A stretch of DNA of 33,201 nt from contig NZ_LATD01000239.1 in NCBI RefSeq assembly GCF_000981895.1, positions 1 through 33,201 of the forward strand. Reading direction: 5' to 3'. A program made the translations under genes and the position numbers. The notes under the pieces were generated by a model. It was not told the origin of the DNA, made no database searches, and worked only from the letters and a program-made list of their open reading frames with translations. Origin of the DNA: Streptomyces odonnellii (GTDB lineage: Bacteria; Actinomycetota; Actinomycetes; Streptomycetales; Streptomycetaceae). Positions 7,682 through 16,181 of this stretch are shown in pieces; position 1 is the stretch's first letter; every line of letters begins with the position of its first letter.

Positions 7682-8119
7682 TCAGCGCTTCGACTTCGCC
7701 GCCTTGGGGGTGACGAGCCGGCTGCCGGTCCAGTCCTTGCCTGCGTTGATGCTCTTGGTCTGGGACAGGCCCGCGGTCTGGGACGCCTCGTTGATGTCGC
7801 TCGGTTCGACGTAGCCGTCACGGCCTGTCTTGGGCGTCAGCAGCCAGACGGCGCCGCCCTCCTCGATCAGACCGATGGCGTCCACCAGCGCGTCCGTAAG
7901 GTCGCCGTCCTCGTCACGGAACCACAGGAGGACGGCGTCGGCCACGTCCTCATAGTCCTCGTCGACAAGCTCCTGGCCGATGACAGCCTCGATGGACTCG
8001 CGGAGCTCCTGCTCGACGTCGTCGTCGTAGCCGATCTCCTGGACCACCTGTCCGGGTTCGAACCCCAGCCGTGCGGCAAGGTTGGTCCGTTCCTCCGCGT
8101 GGTCCGCGGTCGCGCTCAC
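7682..8119 (-). CDS. DUF3052 family protein
   Basis: A 145-residue acidic cytoplasmic protein of DUF3052, an actinobacterial family of unknown function found next to aceE in Streptomyces and mycobacteria. It shows LAARLGFEPGQVVQEIGYDDDVE, a strongly acidic middle (VDEDYEDVADAVLLWFRDEDGD) and VWLLTPKTGRDGYVEPSDI. The C-terminus is Lys-rich (KAAKSKR). The start is GTG 8119, since AGGAGG lies exactly upstream and relatives begin SATADHAEERT; ATG 8137 would put the ribosome-binding site inside the gene. It is divergent from aceE across a 541-bp gap. The conserved pairing hints at a link to pyruvate dehydrogenase, but no function can be read from sequence. Confidence 0.93.
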   Translation of the reverse strand: MSATADHAEERTNLAARLGFEPGQVVQEIGYDDDVEQELRESIEAVIGQELVDEDYEDVADAVLLWFRDEDGDLTDALVDAIGLIEEGGAVWLLTPKTGRDGYVEPSDINEASQTAGLSQTKSINAGKDWTGSRLVTPKAAKSKR

Positions 8120-8152
8120 GGATTGCCTCCTGATCATGTTTCGGAAAATGCT

Positions 8153-8308
8153 TCAGACCCGCGCGCACGCGGGGCATTGGCCGTAGTCCACACGGGCGGG
8201 GCGGATCGCGCAAGTACCCGGCCGCCGAGACCGCCGAAACGGTGACGTTCCGGGGCTCTTCACCGCATCTCCTGCCACTTCGCCACCGTGTCCTGTAACG
8301 CGGGCCAT
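8153..8308 (-). CDS. Possible small protein upstream of DUF3052 (51 aa)
   Basis: An ATG at 8308 follows a very strong AAGGAGGAG at about 8 nt spacing, and the frame runs 51 codons. The product is basic and has a C-terminal CPACA (Cys-X-X-Cys) following an earlier Cys. The third-position GC (about 70 percent by eye) is low for this genome, so translation may be leader-like or absent. It ends 33 nt before the DUF3052 start and could be a leader peptide for it. I do not recognise a family. Confidence 0.3.
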   Translation of the reverse strand: MARVTGHGGEVAGDAVKSPGTSPFRRSRRPGTCAIRPARVDYGQCPACARV

Positions 8309-8660
8309 ACGTTTGCTCCTCCTTCGCCATGTTATGCCGGTTCCATACGTCAATCAGGTCCGAACGGCCGAACGAAACACATAGTCGGGTTGGGCGTAAG
8401 GTTGCGATTTGACCGACGCGAGAACCGGCGTGAAGCCCGGGCCCGGGGCGGGATTCTCCGGATATTCCTCGTTACCCCCCGGTAGAGATGACGTTTCCTG
8501 CCCAGCGGTACACGATGGAGGCGGCGTACGTGCCCACTCCCTGGGGGGCTCCGGTGAGACACCCTCGGATGCCCGGGCCCTCGTAACAGCAGTCATCCGA
8601 CGGCGTGCACCGCATCGATGCGTGCAGGGGCACGACACGACCGAACAGCGAAGGACAAGC
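8309..8660. other. Divergent regulatory region between DUF3052/small ORF and aceE
   Basis: A 352-bp stretch without a convincing gene. The aceE frame stays open upstream to 8409, but that part has no ribosome-binding site and lacks Streptomyces codon bias. It contains the palindrome at 8606-8626. Around 8310-8420 it is less GC-rich than its surroundings, as expected of promoters; I could not fix individual -35/-10 boxes. Confidence 0.5.
8606..8626. promoter_or_regulatory. Palindrome upstream of aceE
   Basis: TGCAC-CGCATCGATGCG-TGCA: a perfect 12-bp core CGCATCGATGCG (8611-8622) flanked by TGCA arms with one bulged base. It ends 34 nt before the aceE GTG. It could be a repressor operator or a 5' UTR hairpin. 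Confidence 0.45.
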
Positions 8661-11405
8661 GTGGCTTCCGGATCCGATCGCAATCCGATCATCATTGGCG
8701 GCCTGCCCAGCCAGGTCCCGGACTTCGATCCCGAAGAGACCCAGGAGTGGCTCGACTCGCTCGACGCCGCTGTCGACGAGCGGGGCCGTGAGCGCGCCCG
8801 CTATCTGATGCTCCGGCTGATCGAGCGCGCGCGGGAGAAGCGCGTGGCCGTGCCCGAGATGCGCAGCACGGACTACGTCAACACCATCGCCACCAAGGAC
8901 GAGCCGTTCTTCCCCGGCAACGAGGAGATCGAGCGCAAGATCCTCAACGCGACCCGCTGGAACGCGGCCGTGATGGTCTCGCGGGCGCAGCGCCCCGGGA
9001 TCGGCGTCGGCGGCCATATCGCCACCTTCGCCTCCTCCGCCTCCCTCTACGACGTGGGCTTCAACCACTTCTTCCGGGGCAAGGACCGCGGTGACGGCGG
9101 CGACCAGATCTTCTTCCAGGGCCATGCCTCCCCCGGTATCTACGCCCGCGCGTTTCTGCTGGACCGGCTGAGCGAGGCGCAGCTCGACGCGTTCCGCCAG
9201 GAGAAGTCGAAGGCTCCATACGGGCTGTCCAGCTATCCGCACCCGCGGCTGATGCCGGACTTCTGGGAGTTCCCGACCGTCTCGATGGGCCTCGGTCCGC
9301 TCGGCGCGATCTACCAGGCGCGGATGAACCGCTATATGGAGGCGCGCGGGATCGCCGACACCTCCGCCTCGCATGTCTGGGCGTATCTCGGCGACGGCGA
9401 GATGGACGAGCCCGAGTCGCTGGGCCAGCTCTCCATCGCCGCCCGGGAGGGCCTGGACAATCTGACTTTCGTCGTGAACTGCAATCTCCAGCGGCTCGAC
9501 GGCCCGGTACGCGGCAATGGCAAGATCATCCAGGAGCTGGAGTCGCAGTTCCGGGGCGCCGGCTGGAATGTGATCAAGCTGGTCTGGGACCGCTCCTGGG
9601 ACCCGCTGCTCGCCCAGGACCGGGACGGTGTCCTGGTCAACCGGCTGAACACCACTCCGGACGGGCAGTTCCAGACGTACGCCACCGAGACCGGCGCGTA
9701 CATCCGGGAGCACTTCTTCGGCGACGACCAGCGGCTGCGCGCCATGGTCGAGCACATGACCGACGACCAGGTCCTGCATCTGGGCCGCGGCGGCCACGAC
9801 CACCGGAAGGTGTACGCGGCGTACGCGGCGGCGAAGGCCCACAAGGGCCAGCCGACGGTGATCCTGGCGCAGACGGTCAAGGGCTGGACCCTCGGGCCGA
9901 ACTTCGAGGGCCGCAACGCGACCCACCAGATGAAGAAGCTGACGGTCTCCGACCTCAAGGGCTTCCGCGACCGGCTGCACCTGCCGATCTCGGACCGGGA
10001 GCTGGAGGACGGCGCGCCGCCGTACTACCACCCGGGCCGGGACTCGGAGGAGATCCAGTACATGCACGACCGGCGCAAGTCGCTGGGCGGGTATGTGCCG
10101 ACCCGGATCGTCCGCGCGAAGCCGCTGAACCTCCCCGGGGACACCACCTACGCGGCGGTCAAGAAGGGCTCGGGCCAGCAGGCGATCGCCAGCACCATGG
10201 CCTTCGTCCGGCTGCTCAAGGACCTGATGCGGGACAAGGAGATCGGCCGGCGGTTCGTGCTGATCGCCCCCGACGAGTACCGCACCTTCGGCATGGACTC
10301 GTTCTTCCCGAGCGCGAAGATCTACAACCCGCTGGGCCAGCAGTACGAGGCCGTGGACCGTGAGCTGCTGCTCGCGTACAAGGAGTCGCCGACCGGGCAG
10401 ATGCTGCACGACGGCATCTCCGAGGCGGGCTGCACGGCGTCGCTGATCGCGGCGGGCTCGGCGTACGCGACCCATGGCGAGCCGCTGATCCCGGTCTATG
10501 TCTTCTACTCGATGTTCGGTTTCCAGCGGACCGGTGACCAGTTCTGGCAGATGTCCGACCAGCTCGCCCGGGGTTTCGTCCTGGGTGCGACCGCCGGCCG
10601 TACGACCCTGACCGGTGAGGGCCTCCAGCACGCGGACGGCCATTCGCATCTGCTGGCCTCGACCAATCCGGCCTGTGTCGCCTACGACCCGGCGTACGGC
10701 TTCGAGATCGCGCATATCGTCAAGGACGGACTGCGCCGGATGTACGGGCAGCCCGAGCCCGGCGAGAGCCCGGACGTCTTCTACTACCTCACCGTGTACA
10801 ACGAGCCGGTCCAGCACCCCGCCGAGCCGGCCGATGTCGACGTGGAGGGCATCCTCAAGGGCATCCACCTCTTCCGGCGCGGCGACCGGGGCGCGGTCCG
10901 GGCGCAGATCATGGCGTCCGGAGTGGCCGTGCCCTGGGCGGTGGAGGCGCAGCGGCTGCTGGCCGAGGAGTGGAACGTACGGGCCGACGTCTGGTCGGCG
11001 ACGTCCTGGAACGAGCTGCGCCGCGAGGCCGTCGAGGTGGAGCGGTACAACCTGCTCCACCCGGAGGAGGAGCAGCGCGTCCCGTATGTGACGCGGAAGC
11101 TCTCCGGCGCCGAGGGTCCGTTCGTGGCGGTCTCCGACTGGATGCGGTCCGTCCCGGACCAGATCGCGCGCTGGGTGCCGGGCCCGTACCAGTCGCTGGG
11201 CGCGGACGGCTTCGGCTTCGCCGACACGCGCGGCGCGGCCCGCCGCTTCTTCCACATCGACGCGCAGTCGATCGTGCTCGGGGTACTGACCGAGCTGGCG
11301 AAGGAGGGCCGGGTCGACCGCTCGGTGCTCAAGCAGGCCGTGGACCGCTACCGGCTGCTGGACGCGTCGGCCGCGGACCCCGGCACGGCGGGCGGCGACG
11401 CCTGA
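8661..11405 (+). CDS. aceE: Pyruvate dehydrogenase E1 component (homodimeric type)
   Basis: A 914-residue homodimeric E1 of the pyruvate dehydrogenase complex. It decarboxylates pyruvate with thiamine diphosphate and passes acetyl groups to E2 lipoyl domains, feeding acetyl-CoA to the TCA cycle and fatty-acid synthesis. The length fits (E. coli AceE is 887). Visible motifs are [15 protein letters not shown] near residue 115, the ThDP/Mg motif starting [14 protein letters not shown] (about 242-255) and ending with NCN, and [20 protein letters not shown] transketolase central-domain sequence near 535. The start is GTG 8661 ([10 protein letters not shown]) with AAGGA 5 nt upstream; ATG 8409 is in frame but unsupported. 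Actinobacteria pair AceE with SucB/LpdC elsewhere, and no E2/E3 is here. A hairpin follows the stop. Confidence 0.97.
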   Translation: MASGSDRNPIIIGGLPSQVPDFDPEETQEWLDSLDAAVDERGRERARYLMLRLIERAREKRVAVPEMRSTDYVNTIATKDEPFFPGNEEIERKILNATRWNAAVMVSRAQRPGIGVGGHIATFASSASLYDVGFNHFFRGKDRGDGGDQIFFQGHASPGIYARAFLLDRLSEAQLDAFRQEKSKAPYGLSSYPHPRLMPDFWEFPTVSMGLGPLGAIYQARMNRYMEARGIADTSASHVWAYLGDGEMDEPESLGQLSIAAREGLDNLTFVVNCNLQRLDGPVRGNGKIIQELESQFRGAGWNVIKLVWDRSWDPLLAQDRDGVLVNRLNTTPDGQFQTYATETGAYIREHFFGDDQRLRAMVEHMTDDQVLHLGRGGHDHRKVYAAYAAAKAHKGQPTVILAQTVKGWTLGPNFEGRNATHQMKKLTVSDLKGFRDRLHLPISDRELEDGAPPYYHPGRDSEEIQYMHDRRKSLGGYVPTRIVRAKPLNLPGDTTYAAVKKGSGQQAIASTMAFVRLLKDLMRDKEIGRRFVLIAPDEYRTFGMDSFFPSAKIYNPLGQQYEAVDRELLLAYKESPTGQMLHDGISEAGCTASLIAAGSAYATHGEPLIPVYVFYSMFGFQRTGDQFWQMSDQLARGFVLGATAGRTTLTGEGLQHADGHSHLLASTNPACVAYDPAYGFEIAHIVKDGLRRMYGQPEPGESPDVFYYLTVYNEPVQHPAEPADVDVEGILKGIHLFRRGDRGAVRAQIMASGVAVPWAVEAQRLLAEEWNVRADVWSATSWNELRREAVEVERYNLLHPEEEQRVPYVTRKLSGAEGPFVAVSDWMRSVPDQIARWVPGPYQSLGADGFGFADTRGAARRFFHIDAQSIVLGVLTELAKEGRVDRSVLKQAVDRYRLLDASAADPGTAGGDA

Positions 11406-11439
11406 CGGCCGCGCCCGCCCGCGGACGCCCCCGAGGGCG

Positions 11440-11470
11440 GCGGGGCCGGCGGGAAATCCGCCGGTCCCGC
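11440..11470. terminator. Terminator of aceE
   Basis: 13-bp stem GCGGGGCCGGCGG (11440-11452) / CCGCCGGTCCCGC (11458-11470) with one G-U pair and loop GAAAT. It lies between convergent aceE and the I36-type gene, so it may serve both. Confidence 0.8.
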
Positions 11471-11503
11471 TGTGCCCGGCCCTTGTCATGGCCGACGGCA
11501 CGG

Positions 11504-11881
11504 TCAGCGTTCCCAGAGTTTGAACGCCCGTACCCGGTACGGCGAGCCGGGCACCCAGGTGCCCTTGCCCGGGTAGGTCTCGAAGTCCCCCGTCTCGTCG
11601 CACTCGGCGGACTGATAGGTGGTCACGTTCCGGCCGGTGCGGTTGGCCAGCGACTGGACGGTGACGCCGGTCGCCAACGGGACGCAGCTCCCGGTCTCCG
11701 TACCGGCCAGTTCGTACGTGTGCCGCGTGCCCCGGAAGTCCTCGCCCGCCCAGAGGCACAGCTCGCCCTGGGCGCAGGCCCCGAGGCGGGGCGTTGGAGC
11801 CGCCGAGGCGGCGCTCTGCGGCAGCAGGGCGGCGACGGCCAGCATCCCGCCGGCCGCGGTGCAGAACATGATCTTGCGCAT
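11504..11881 (-). CDS. Secreted peptidase inhibitor family I36-type protein
   Basis: A 125-residue small exported protein. It has a clear signal peptide (MRKI, then a hydrophobic run, cleavage near SAASAA-AP at about 28). The mature part is beta-rich with four Cys residues and the I36 (SMI/beta-gamma crystallin-like) pattern: GELCLWAGEDFRGTRHTYE and a C-terminal SPYRVRAFKLW. I36 proteins inhibit metalloproteinases, but many Streptomyces members are untested, so target and activity are open. The start is ATG 11881, with GGGGACC about 9 nt upstream. Flanked by convergent aceE and, upstream, the MFS terminator; probably monocistronic. Confidence 0.82.
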   Translation of the reverse strand: MRKIMFCTAAGGMLAVAALLPQSAASAAPTPRLGACAQGELCLWAGEDFRGTRHTYELAGTETGSCVPLATGVTVQSLANRTGRNVTTYQSAECDETGDFETYPGKGTWVPGSPYRVRAFKLWER

Positions 11882-11994
11882 ATGAATCGGTCCCCGTTCG
11901 GTCCCCGTGTGGTGCGATATCGGTCACCAGCACTCTGACCTGCGGCGCCGGGCCGGGGGAAGGGGCCGTGGCACCGTCCACCCAGATAGGCGAC

Positions 11995-12022
11995 AGCCCT
12001 GCCGGAACCTTCCGGCAGGGCT
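11995..12022 (-). terminator. Terminator of the MFS exporter gene
   Basis: Perfect 13-bp stem AGCCCTGCCGGAA (11995-12007) / TTCCGGCAGGGCT (12010-12022), with a 2-nt apex that opens to a larger loop in RNA. It is 44 nt past the MFS stop codon. Confidence 0.85.
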
Positions 12023-12065
12023 GTTCCGAGTACTGAGTTGACGCGGGGTAACCCGGGGGCTGACG

Positions 12066-13670
12066 TCAGATGTGCACCCCTCCGCCCGCCGCGTCCGCGT
12101 TGTCTCCACGCTTCGTCAGCAGCGCGACAAAGATCGCCACGGTCGCCACACCGGCGGCGACCAGGCAGGCCAGGCTCATGCCGGACATGAAGGTGTCGTG
12201 CGCTACGCCGGTGATCTTCTCGGCGATCGCGGCGGGGGTGCCCGGCGCCACGGGAGGGACGCCGACCTGGACCGCCTCCGCGGCCTGGTCGGCCTGCGCG
12301 CCGGTGAGCGGGGGCAGCCCGGCACCGGTCCAGTTCCCCGGCAGGTCGTTGGAGACCTTCGAGGCCATGACGGCGCCGAGGACGGCCGTACCGAGACTGC
12401 CGCCGATCTGCATGGCGGACTGCTGGAGCCCGCCGGCCACTCCGGACAGCTCCATCGGGGCGTTGCCCACGATGACCTCGGTCGCGCCCACCATGACCGG
12501 GGCCAGACCCAGGCCGAGCAGTGCGAACCAGACCGACATGGTGAGGGTGCCGGTCTCGGTGTCCAGCGTGGACATACCGAACATGGCGGCCGCGGTGAGG
12601 GCCATACCGCCTGCCAGCGGGACCCGCGGCCCCACCTTGGTGATCAGCACCCCCGCCAGCGGCGAGCCGACGATCATCATGCCGGTGAGCGGCAGCAGCC
12701 GCAGACCGCTGTCGACCGCCCCCATGCCGTGCACGTTCTGGAGGTAGAAGGTGACGAAGAACAGCCCGCCGAGGAAGGCGATGGCCATCAGCACCATCAG
12801 GACCACACCGGCCGAGACCGGCACGGAGCGGAAGAGCCCCAGCGGAATGAGCGGCTCCTTGACCCGGGTCTCCCAGAAGGCGAAGAGGACGAAGCAGGCC
12901 AGCGAGACACCGATGAAGAGCCAGGTCGTACCGGAACCCCAGCCCCAGACCGGCGCCTTGATGATGGCCCAGACCAGACAGAACATCGCGGCGGAGAGCA
13001 GCACGATGCCGAGGACGTCGAAGGACCTCGGGGCGTTCTCGGCCCGGTGGTCCTTGAGGATCAGCACGCCGAAGACCAGGGCGATCACGCCCACCGGCAC
13101 ATTGATGAAGAAGACGGACTGCCAGCTCACATGCTCGACGAGCACACCGCCGAGGATCGGGCCGCCCGCGGTGGAGGCACCGATGACCATGCCCCAGATA
13201 CCGATGGCCATATTGAGCTTCTCGGCGGGGAACGTGGCCCGCAGCAGGCCGAGCGCGGCCGGCATCAGCAGCGCGCCGAAGAGCCCCTGGAACACTCGGA
13301 AGACGACCACCAGGGCGATGCTGTCGGACAGCCCGATGGCCCCCGAGGCCGCGGCGAAGCCCACGACGCCGATGAGGAAGGTCTGCCGGTGGCCGAAGCG
13401 GTCACCCAGCTTTCCCGCGGTGATCAGGGCCACGGCCAGGGCAAGGAAGTAGCCGTTGGTGATCCATTGCACATCGGCGAAAGTGGCGCCGAGGTCCTTC
13501 TGGATGGCAGGGTTCGCGATCGCGACAATGGTGCCGTCGAGCGCCACCATCATGACGCCGATCGCCACGGAGAAGAGGGTCAGCCAGGGATGCCCGCGCA
13601 GTCCCTTGGTGGGCGCGGATGCCGGGTGTTCCGGGCTCTGCGGCGCCTTGTCGACGGTCTGACTAGTCAT
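12066..13670 (-). CDS. DHA2 family (EmrB/QacA) MFS drug exporter
   Basis: A 534-residue membrane protein with about 14 hydrophobic segments, as in the DHA2 family of proton-driven drug efflux pumps. It shows the N-terminal DGTIVAIANPAIQKDLGATFADVQWITNGYFL (the D1-type motif and first helix pair) and motif A GKLGDRFGHRQTFLIG after helix 2. Motif C-like GPILGGVL follows near residue 170. The C-terminus is short, Ala/Gly-rich and cytoplasmic. ATG 13670 has no Shine-Dalgarno sequence; a -10-like TAGCGT ends 6 nt upstream, so the mRNA may be leaderless. It is divergent from a TetR regulator across 126 bp with a palindromic operator, the classic substrate-induced efflux layout. The substrate cannot be read from sequence. 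Confidence 0.95.
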   Translation of the reverse strand: MTSQTVDKAPQSPEHPASAPTKGLRGHPWLTLFSVAIGVMMVALDGTIVAIANPAIQKDLGATFADVQWITNGYFLALAVALITAGKLGDRFGHRQTFLIGVVGFAAASGAIGLSDSIALVVVFRVFQGLFGALLMPAALGLLRATFPAEKLNMAIGIWGMVIGASTAGGPILGGVLVEHVSWQSVFFINVPVGVIALVFGVLILKDHRAENAPRSFDVLGIVLLSAAMFCLVWAIIKAPVWGWGSGTTWLFIGVSLACFVLFAFWETRVKEPLIPLGLFRSVPVSAGVVLMVLMAIAFLGGLFFVTFYLQNVHGMGAVDSGLRLLPLTGMMIVGSPLAGVLITKVGPRVPLAGGMALTAAAMFGMSTLDTETGTLTMSVWFALLGLGLAPVMVGATEVIVGNAPMELSGVAGGLQQSAMQIGGSLGTAVLGAVMASKVSNDLPGNWTGAGLPPLTGAQADQAAEAVQVGVPPVAPGTPAAIAEKITGVAHDTFMSGMSLACLVAAGVATVAIFVALLTKRGDNADAAGGGVHI

Positions 13671-13676
13671 ACGGGT

Positions 13677-13706
13677 ACGCTAATGTCAGCCACTGACAAT
13701 TGACAA
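13677..13706 (-). promoter_or_regulatory. MFS promoter with operator between -35 and -10
   Basis: On the minus strand: -35 TTGTCA (13706-13701), 18-bp spacer, -10 TAGCGT (13682-13677), then 6 nt to the ATG, so transcription should start at or next to the start codon. The palindrome TGTCAG-CCA-CTGACA (13684-13698) fills the spacer, and a further TGTCA half-site lies at 13728-13732. TetR binding here would block the polymerase. Confidence 0.65.
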
Positions 13707-13796
13707 ACCATTTCACAAGTTGGTAACTGTCACGTAGCTCACAGATCGGCTGAGCAGGGCGAAAAATGTGGAAAGCGGTGGAATGAGGACCATTCG

Positions 13797-14525
13797 GTGA
13801 CCCTCGGGCAGGACACAGCCGCCGGGCAGGAGCGGATATCCGCGGCTGAACAGCCGACCGGACTGCGCGCCCTCAAGAAGCAGCGCACCCGAGACGCCCT
13901 GCTGCGCGCGGCACTCGAACGGTTCACCGCCCAGGGGTACGAGCAGACCACCATCGACGAGATCACGAACGCCGTGGACGTCTCGCAGCGCACCTTCTTC
14001 CGCTACTACGCCAGCAAGGAAGAGGTCGCCCTCGCCGTGGTGGAGATGGTGGAGAACAAGTTCGTCGAGGCGCTGCGCGTACGGCCGCCCGCCGAGGGCC
14101 CGATGGAGGCCATGCGCAACGCCGTCGCCTCCGCCTGGACCACGGTCGGCGAGACCATCGAGTCGGTCGTACCGGTCGAGCTGTACATGCGGACGTACCG
14201 GATGATCGAGTCGACCCCGGCCCTGCTCGCCGTCCATCTGCGCCGCTCCGTCGAGCTGGAGGAAGGGCTCTCGCGGCTCGTCGCCGACCGCGAGGGGCTC
14301 GACGTGGACACCGATCCACGGCCCCGGGTGATCGTCGCCGCGTTCACCGGCGTGATGCGGATGACCGGGCGGCTCTGGGGCAAGGGGCAGGACACCGGTC
14401 TGGACGCCCTGCGCGCGATGTCCGAGTGCTGCATCGACCATCTCCGGCCCGCGCTCACCGAGAACTGGCGGACGCCCGGCACGGCCGGCGGCCCGTCAGC
14501 TTGTACGACCCACACCTCGGCCTGA
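13797..14525 (+). CDS. TetR/AcrR family transcriptional regulator
   Basis: A 242-residue regulator with a TetR helix-turn-helix at about 25-75: RDALLRAALERFTAQGYEQTT, then IDEITNAVDVSQRTFFRYYASKEEV. The C-terminal half is the variable ligand-binding domain, ending in a disordered Thr/Gly/Ser tail. The start is GTG 13797 with GAGGA 8 nt upstream. It is divergent from the DHA2 exporter and most likely represses it by binding the TGTCAG-CCA-CTGACA palindrome, with release when an exported compound binds. The ligand is unknown. The stop codon lies in the first copy of a 14-bp tandem repeat. Confidence 0.94.
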   Translation: MTLGQDTAAGQERISAAEQPTGLRALKKQRTRDALLRAALERFTAQGYEQTTIDEITNAVDVSQRTFFRYYASKEEVALAVVEMVENKFVEALRVRPPAEGPMEAMRNAVASAWTTVGETIESVVPVELYMRTYRMIESTPALLAVHLRRSVELEEGLSRLVADREGLDVDTDPRPRVIVAAFTGVMRMTGRLWGKGQDTGLDALRAMSECCIDHLRPALTENWRTPGTAGGPSACTTHTSA

Positions 14526-14589
14526 GTACCTCTGCCTGAGCACCTCTGCCCGGGTACGTCCGCCCGAGTACGTCCGCCCGTGCTCCGCA
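14520..14589 (+). repeat. 14-bp tandem repeat array after the TetR gene
   Basis: Five imperfect 14-bp units in register: GCCTGAGTACCTCT (14520), GCCTGAGCACCTCT (14534), GCCCGGGTACGTCC (14548), GCCCGAGTACGTCC (14562) and a degenerate fifth (14576). The array begins at the tetR stop codon, suggesting slippage expansion at the gene end. The rest of the gap to 14798 shows no gene. Confidence 0.75.
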
Positions 14590-14784
14590 TCACCCGCACG
14601 CGCCCTCCGGAACCCCCGGACCGCGTACGCGAGCTGATCCCCCGTATGCCCGTACGGTCCGCCATCTGCCCGCAACGCGCCGAGCGTGCGGCCCCCTTGT
14701 ACGTCCGGTGCGGTTACCTTCGGTTCAACCCTCACCCGTCCGTGATCCGCGTCACCCACGTCGCGAGGCCTCCCGCGCCCGTCC

Positions 14785-14790
14785 TAGTCT
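14785..14790 (+). promoter_or_regulatory. -10 box of a probable leaderless promoter for DUF1023 hydrolase 1
   Basis: TAGTCT (TANNNT) lies 8 nt before GTG 14799, and no Shine-Dalgarno is visible. No good -35 was found. Confidence 0.4.
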
Positions 14791-14798
14791 GGTAAACA

Positions 14799-16025
14799 GT
14801 GACCTCCTTCGATTCCTCTCCCTCCCTCAACGTATGGCGCGCCCTGCTCGCTCTCGCCGTCGTGTTCGTATTGCTGTCGACCACCGGCTGGACCGCCGTC
14901 CAGCGCCAGCGCGATCCCGGCGAGCCCCTCCAGGCCGCGCTCGACGCCTGGGAGCGCGGCCGGACAGGCGTACGGCATCTGCCGAGCCCCCGTTCCTCGC
15001 CGAAGCGGCTCGCCGCCTTCTTCGCCTCCCTGACCGCCGCCGAGCAGGAACGCCTCGCCACCACCTATCCGCTGGTCGTCGGCAATCTCAACGGCGCGCC
15101 GGTGTCGCTGCGTTACCGCGCCAACCGGCTGGCCCTGATGCGCGCGCGCACGGTGGAGGAGCGCCGTATGCACGACAGCAGACTCTCCAGCGACGGCCGC
15201 AGACAGGCGGGCCGCCGGATGCACCGGTACGAGTCGATGCTCGGCGGCGACCGGCAGATCCTCGCATTCGACCCGTCGGGCAAGGGCCGGGCAGCGGAGG
15301 TGCTCGGCGATCTCGAACGCGCCGAGCGGGTCTCGGTCGTGGTGCCGGGTGTCGACACGAACGTGCTGACCTTCGAGCGTACGGAGCGCTGGTACACGGC
15401 GCCGGTGGGCATGGCCGAGTCGCTCTACTCCGCGGAGCGCGCCGCCGATCCCGGCGCTCGTACGGCGGTGATCGCCTGGGCCGACTACACCTCGCCCGCC
15501 GGGCTCGGCATGGACGCGGCGATCGGCAAGCTCGCCGAGGAGGGCGCCGTACGGCTCGCAGCGCTGACCCGCGCACTGCCGGGGACCTCCAGGATCTCGC
15601 TCTTCTGCCACAGTTACGGCTCGGTGGTGTGCGGGGTCGCCGCGCGCGCCCTGCCCGCGCGGGTCGTCGATGTGGCGGTCGCGGGCAGCCCCGGGATGCG
15701 GGTGGGGAACGCGGGACAGCTCCGTACCGACGCCCGGGTGTGGGCCATGCGGGACCGCGACGACTGGATTCAGGACGTTCCGTATCTGGCGGTCGGCGGT
15801 CTCGGGCACGGCGCGGACCCGGTGGAACGCGCTTTCGGAGCCCGGGTGCTCTCGGCGTCCGGCGCCGCGGGACACAGCGGCTACTTCCAACCGGGGACGG
15901 AGAGCCTCGACAACTTCGCGGACATCGGCGTCGGTTCGTACACCACGGTGAGCTGCGCGGACGGCGACGCCGACTGTGTGAACGGAATCTCCGAGGCGGC
16001 CGGAAGCGGAGCGGGCCAGGCCTGA
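14799..16025 (+). CDS. Membrane-anchored DUF1023 alpha/beta hydrolase 1
   Basis: A 408-residue protein with one N-terminal hydrophobic segment (residues about 10-30, starting VWRALLALAVVFVLL) and no obvious cleavage site. It is likely a membrane anchor with the enzyme outside. The rest is DUF1023 (alpha/beta hydrolase fold): TYPLVVGNLNGAPVSLRYRANRLAL, VVVPGVDTN, and the nucleophile elbow CHSYGS with Ser272, where the usual first Gly is Cys. A likely acid lies in DDWI and a likely His in GHSGYF. The natural substrate of DUF1023 is unknown; esterase or amidase activity is expected. It is paralogous to the hydrolase at 19592, and the two flank the two-component system. The start is GTG 14799. 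It lacks the repeat tail of its paralogue. Confidence 0.88.
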   Translation: MTSFDSSPSLNVWRALLALAVVFVLLSTTGWTAVQRQRDPGEPLQAALDAWERGRTGVRHLPSPRSSPKRLAAFFASLTAAEQERLATTYPLVVGNLNGAPVSLRYRANRLALMRARTVEERRMHDSRLSSDGRRQAGRRMHRYESMLGGDRQILAFDPSGKGRAAEVLGDLERAERVSVVVPGVDTNVLTFERTERWYTAPVGMAESLYSAERAADPGARTAVIAWADYTSPAGLGMDAAIGKLAEEGAVRLAALTRALPGTSRISLFCHSYGSVVCGVAARALPARVVDVAVAGSPGMRVGNAGQLRTDARVWAMRDRDDWIQDVPYLAVGGLGHGADPVERAFGARVLSASGAAGHSGYFQPGTESLDNFADIGVGSYTTVSCADGDADCVNGISEAAGSGAGQA

Positions 16026-16181
16026 CGTCCGACCGGACGCGCGGTCCGCCAAACCGCAAGGGCGCCTGATCCGGTGTCAGTCACTTGATCGGACAAGCGC
16101 CGGTGGCGCACACCCCACGCGCGTAGAATTCGTCCGTTGAGGCAGGCGACGCGCGGGCGCCCGCCGCCTACGATGAGGCAC

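Noticed and set aside
8409..8660. In-frame extension of aceE to ATG 8409
   Set aside because: No ribosome-binding site, atypical composition, and GTG 8661 with AAGGA matches the family N-terminus.
8472..11981. 1169-codon open frame on the minus strand opposite aceE
   Set aside because: It is the antisense shadow of aceE, whose product has full-length family motifs. Long antisense frames are common in high-GC DNA, and no domain is recognisable.
12072..13703. 543-codon plus-strand frame opposite the MFS exporter
   Set aside because: Asp/Gly/His-rich composition typical of antisense to a membrane protein; no motif.
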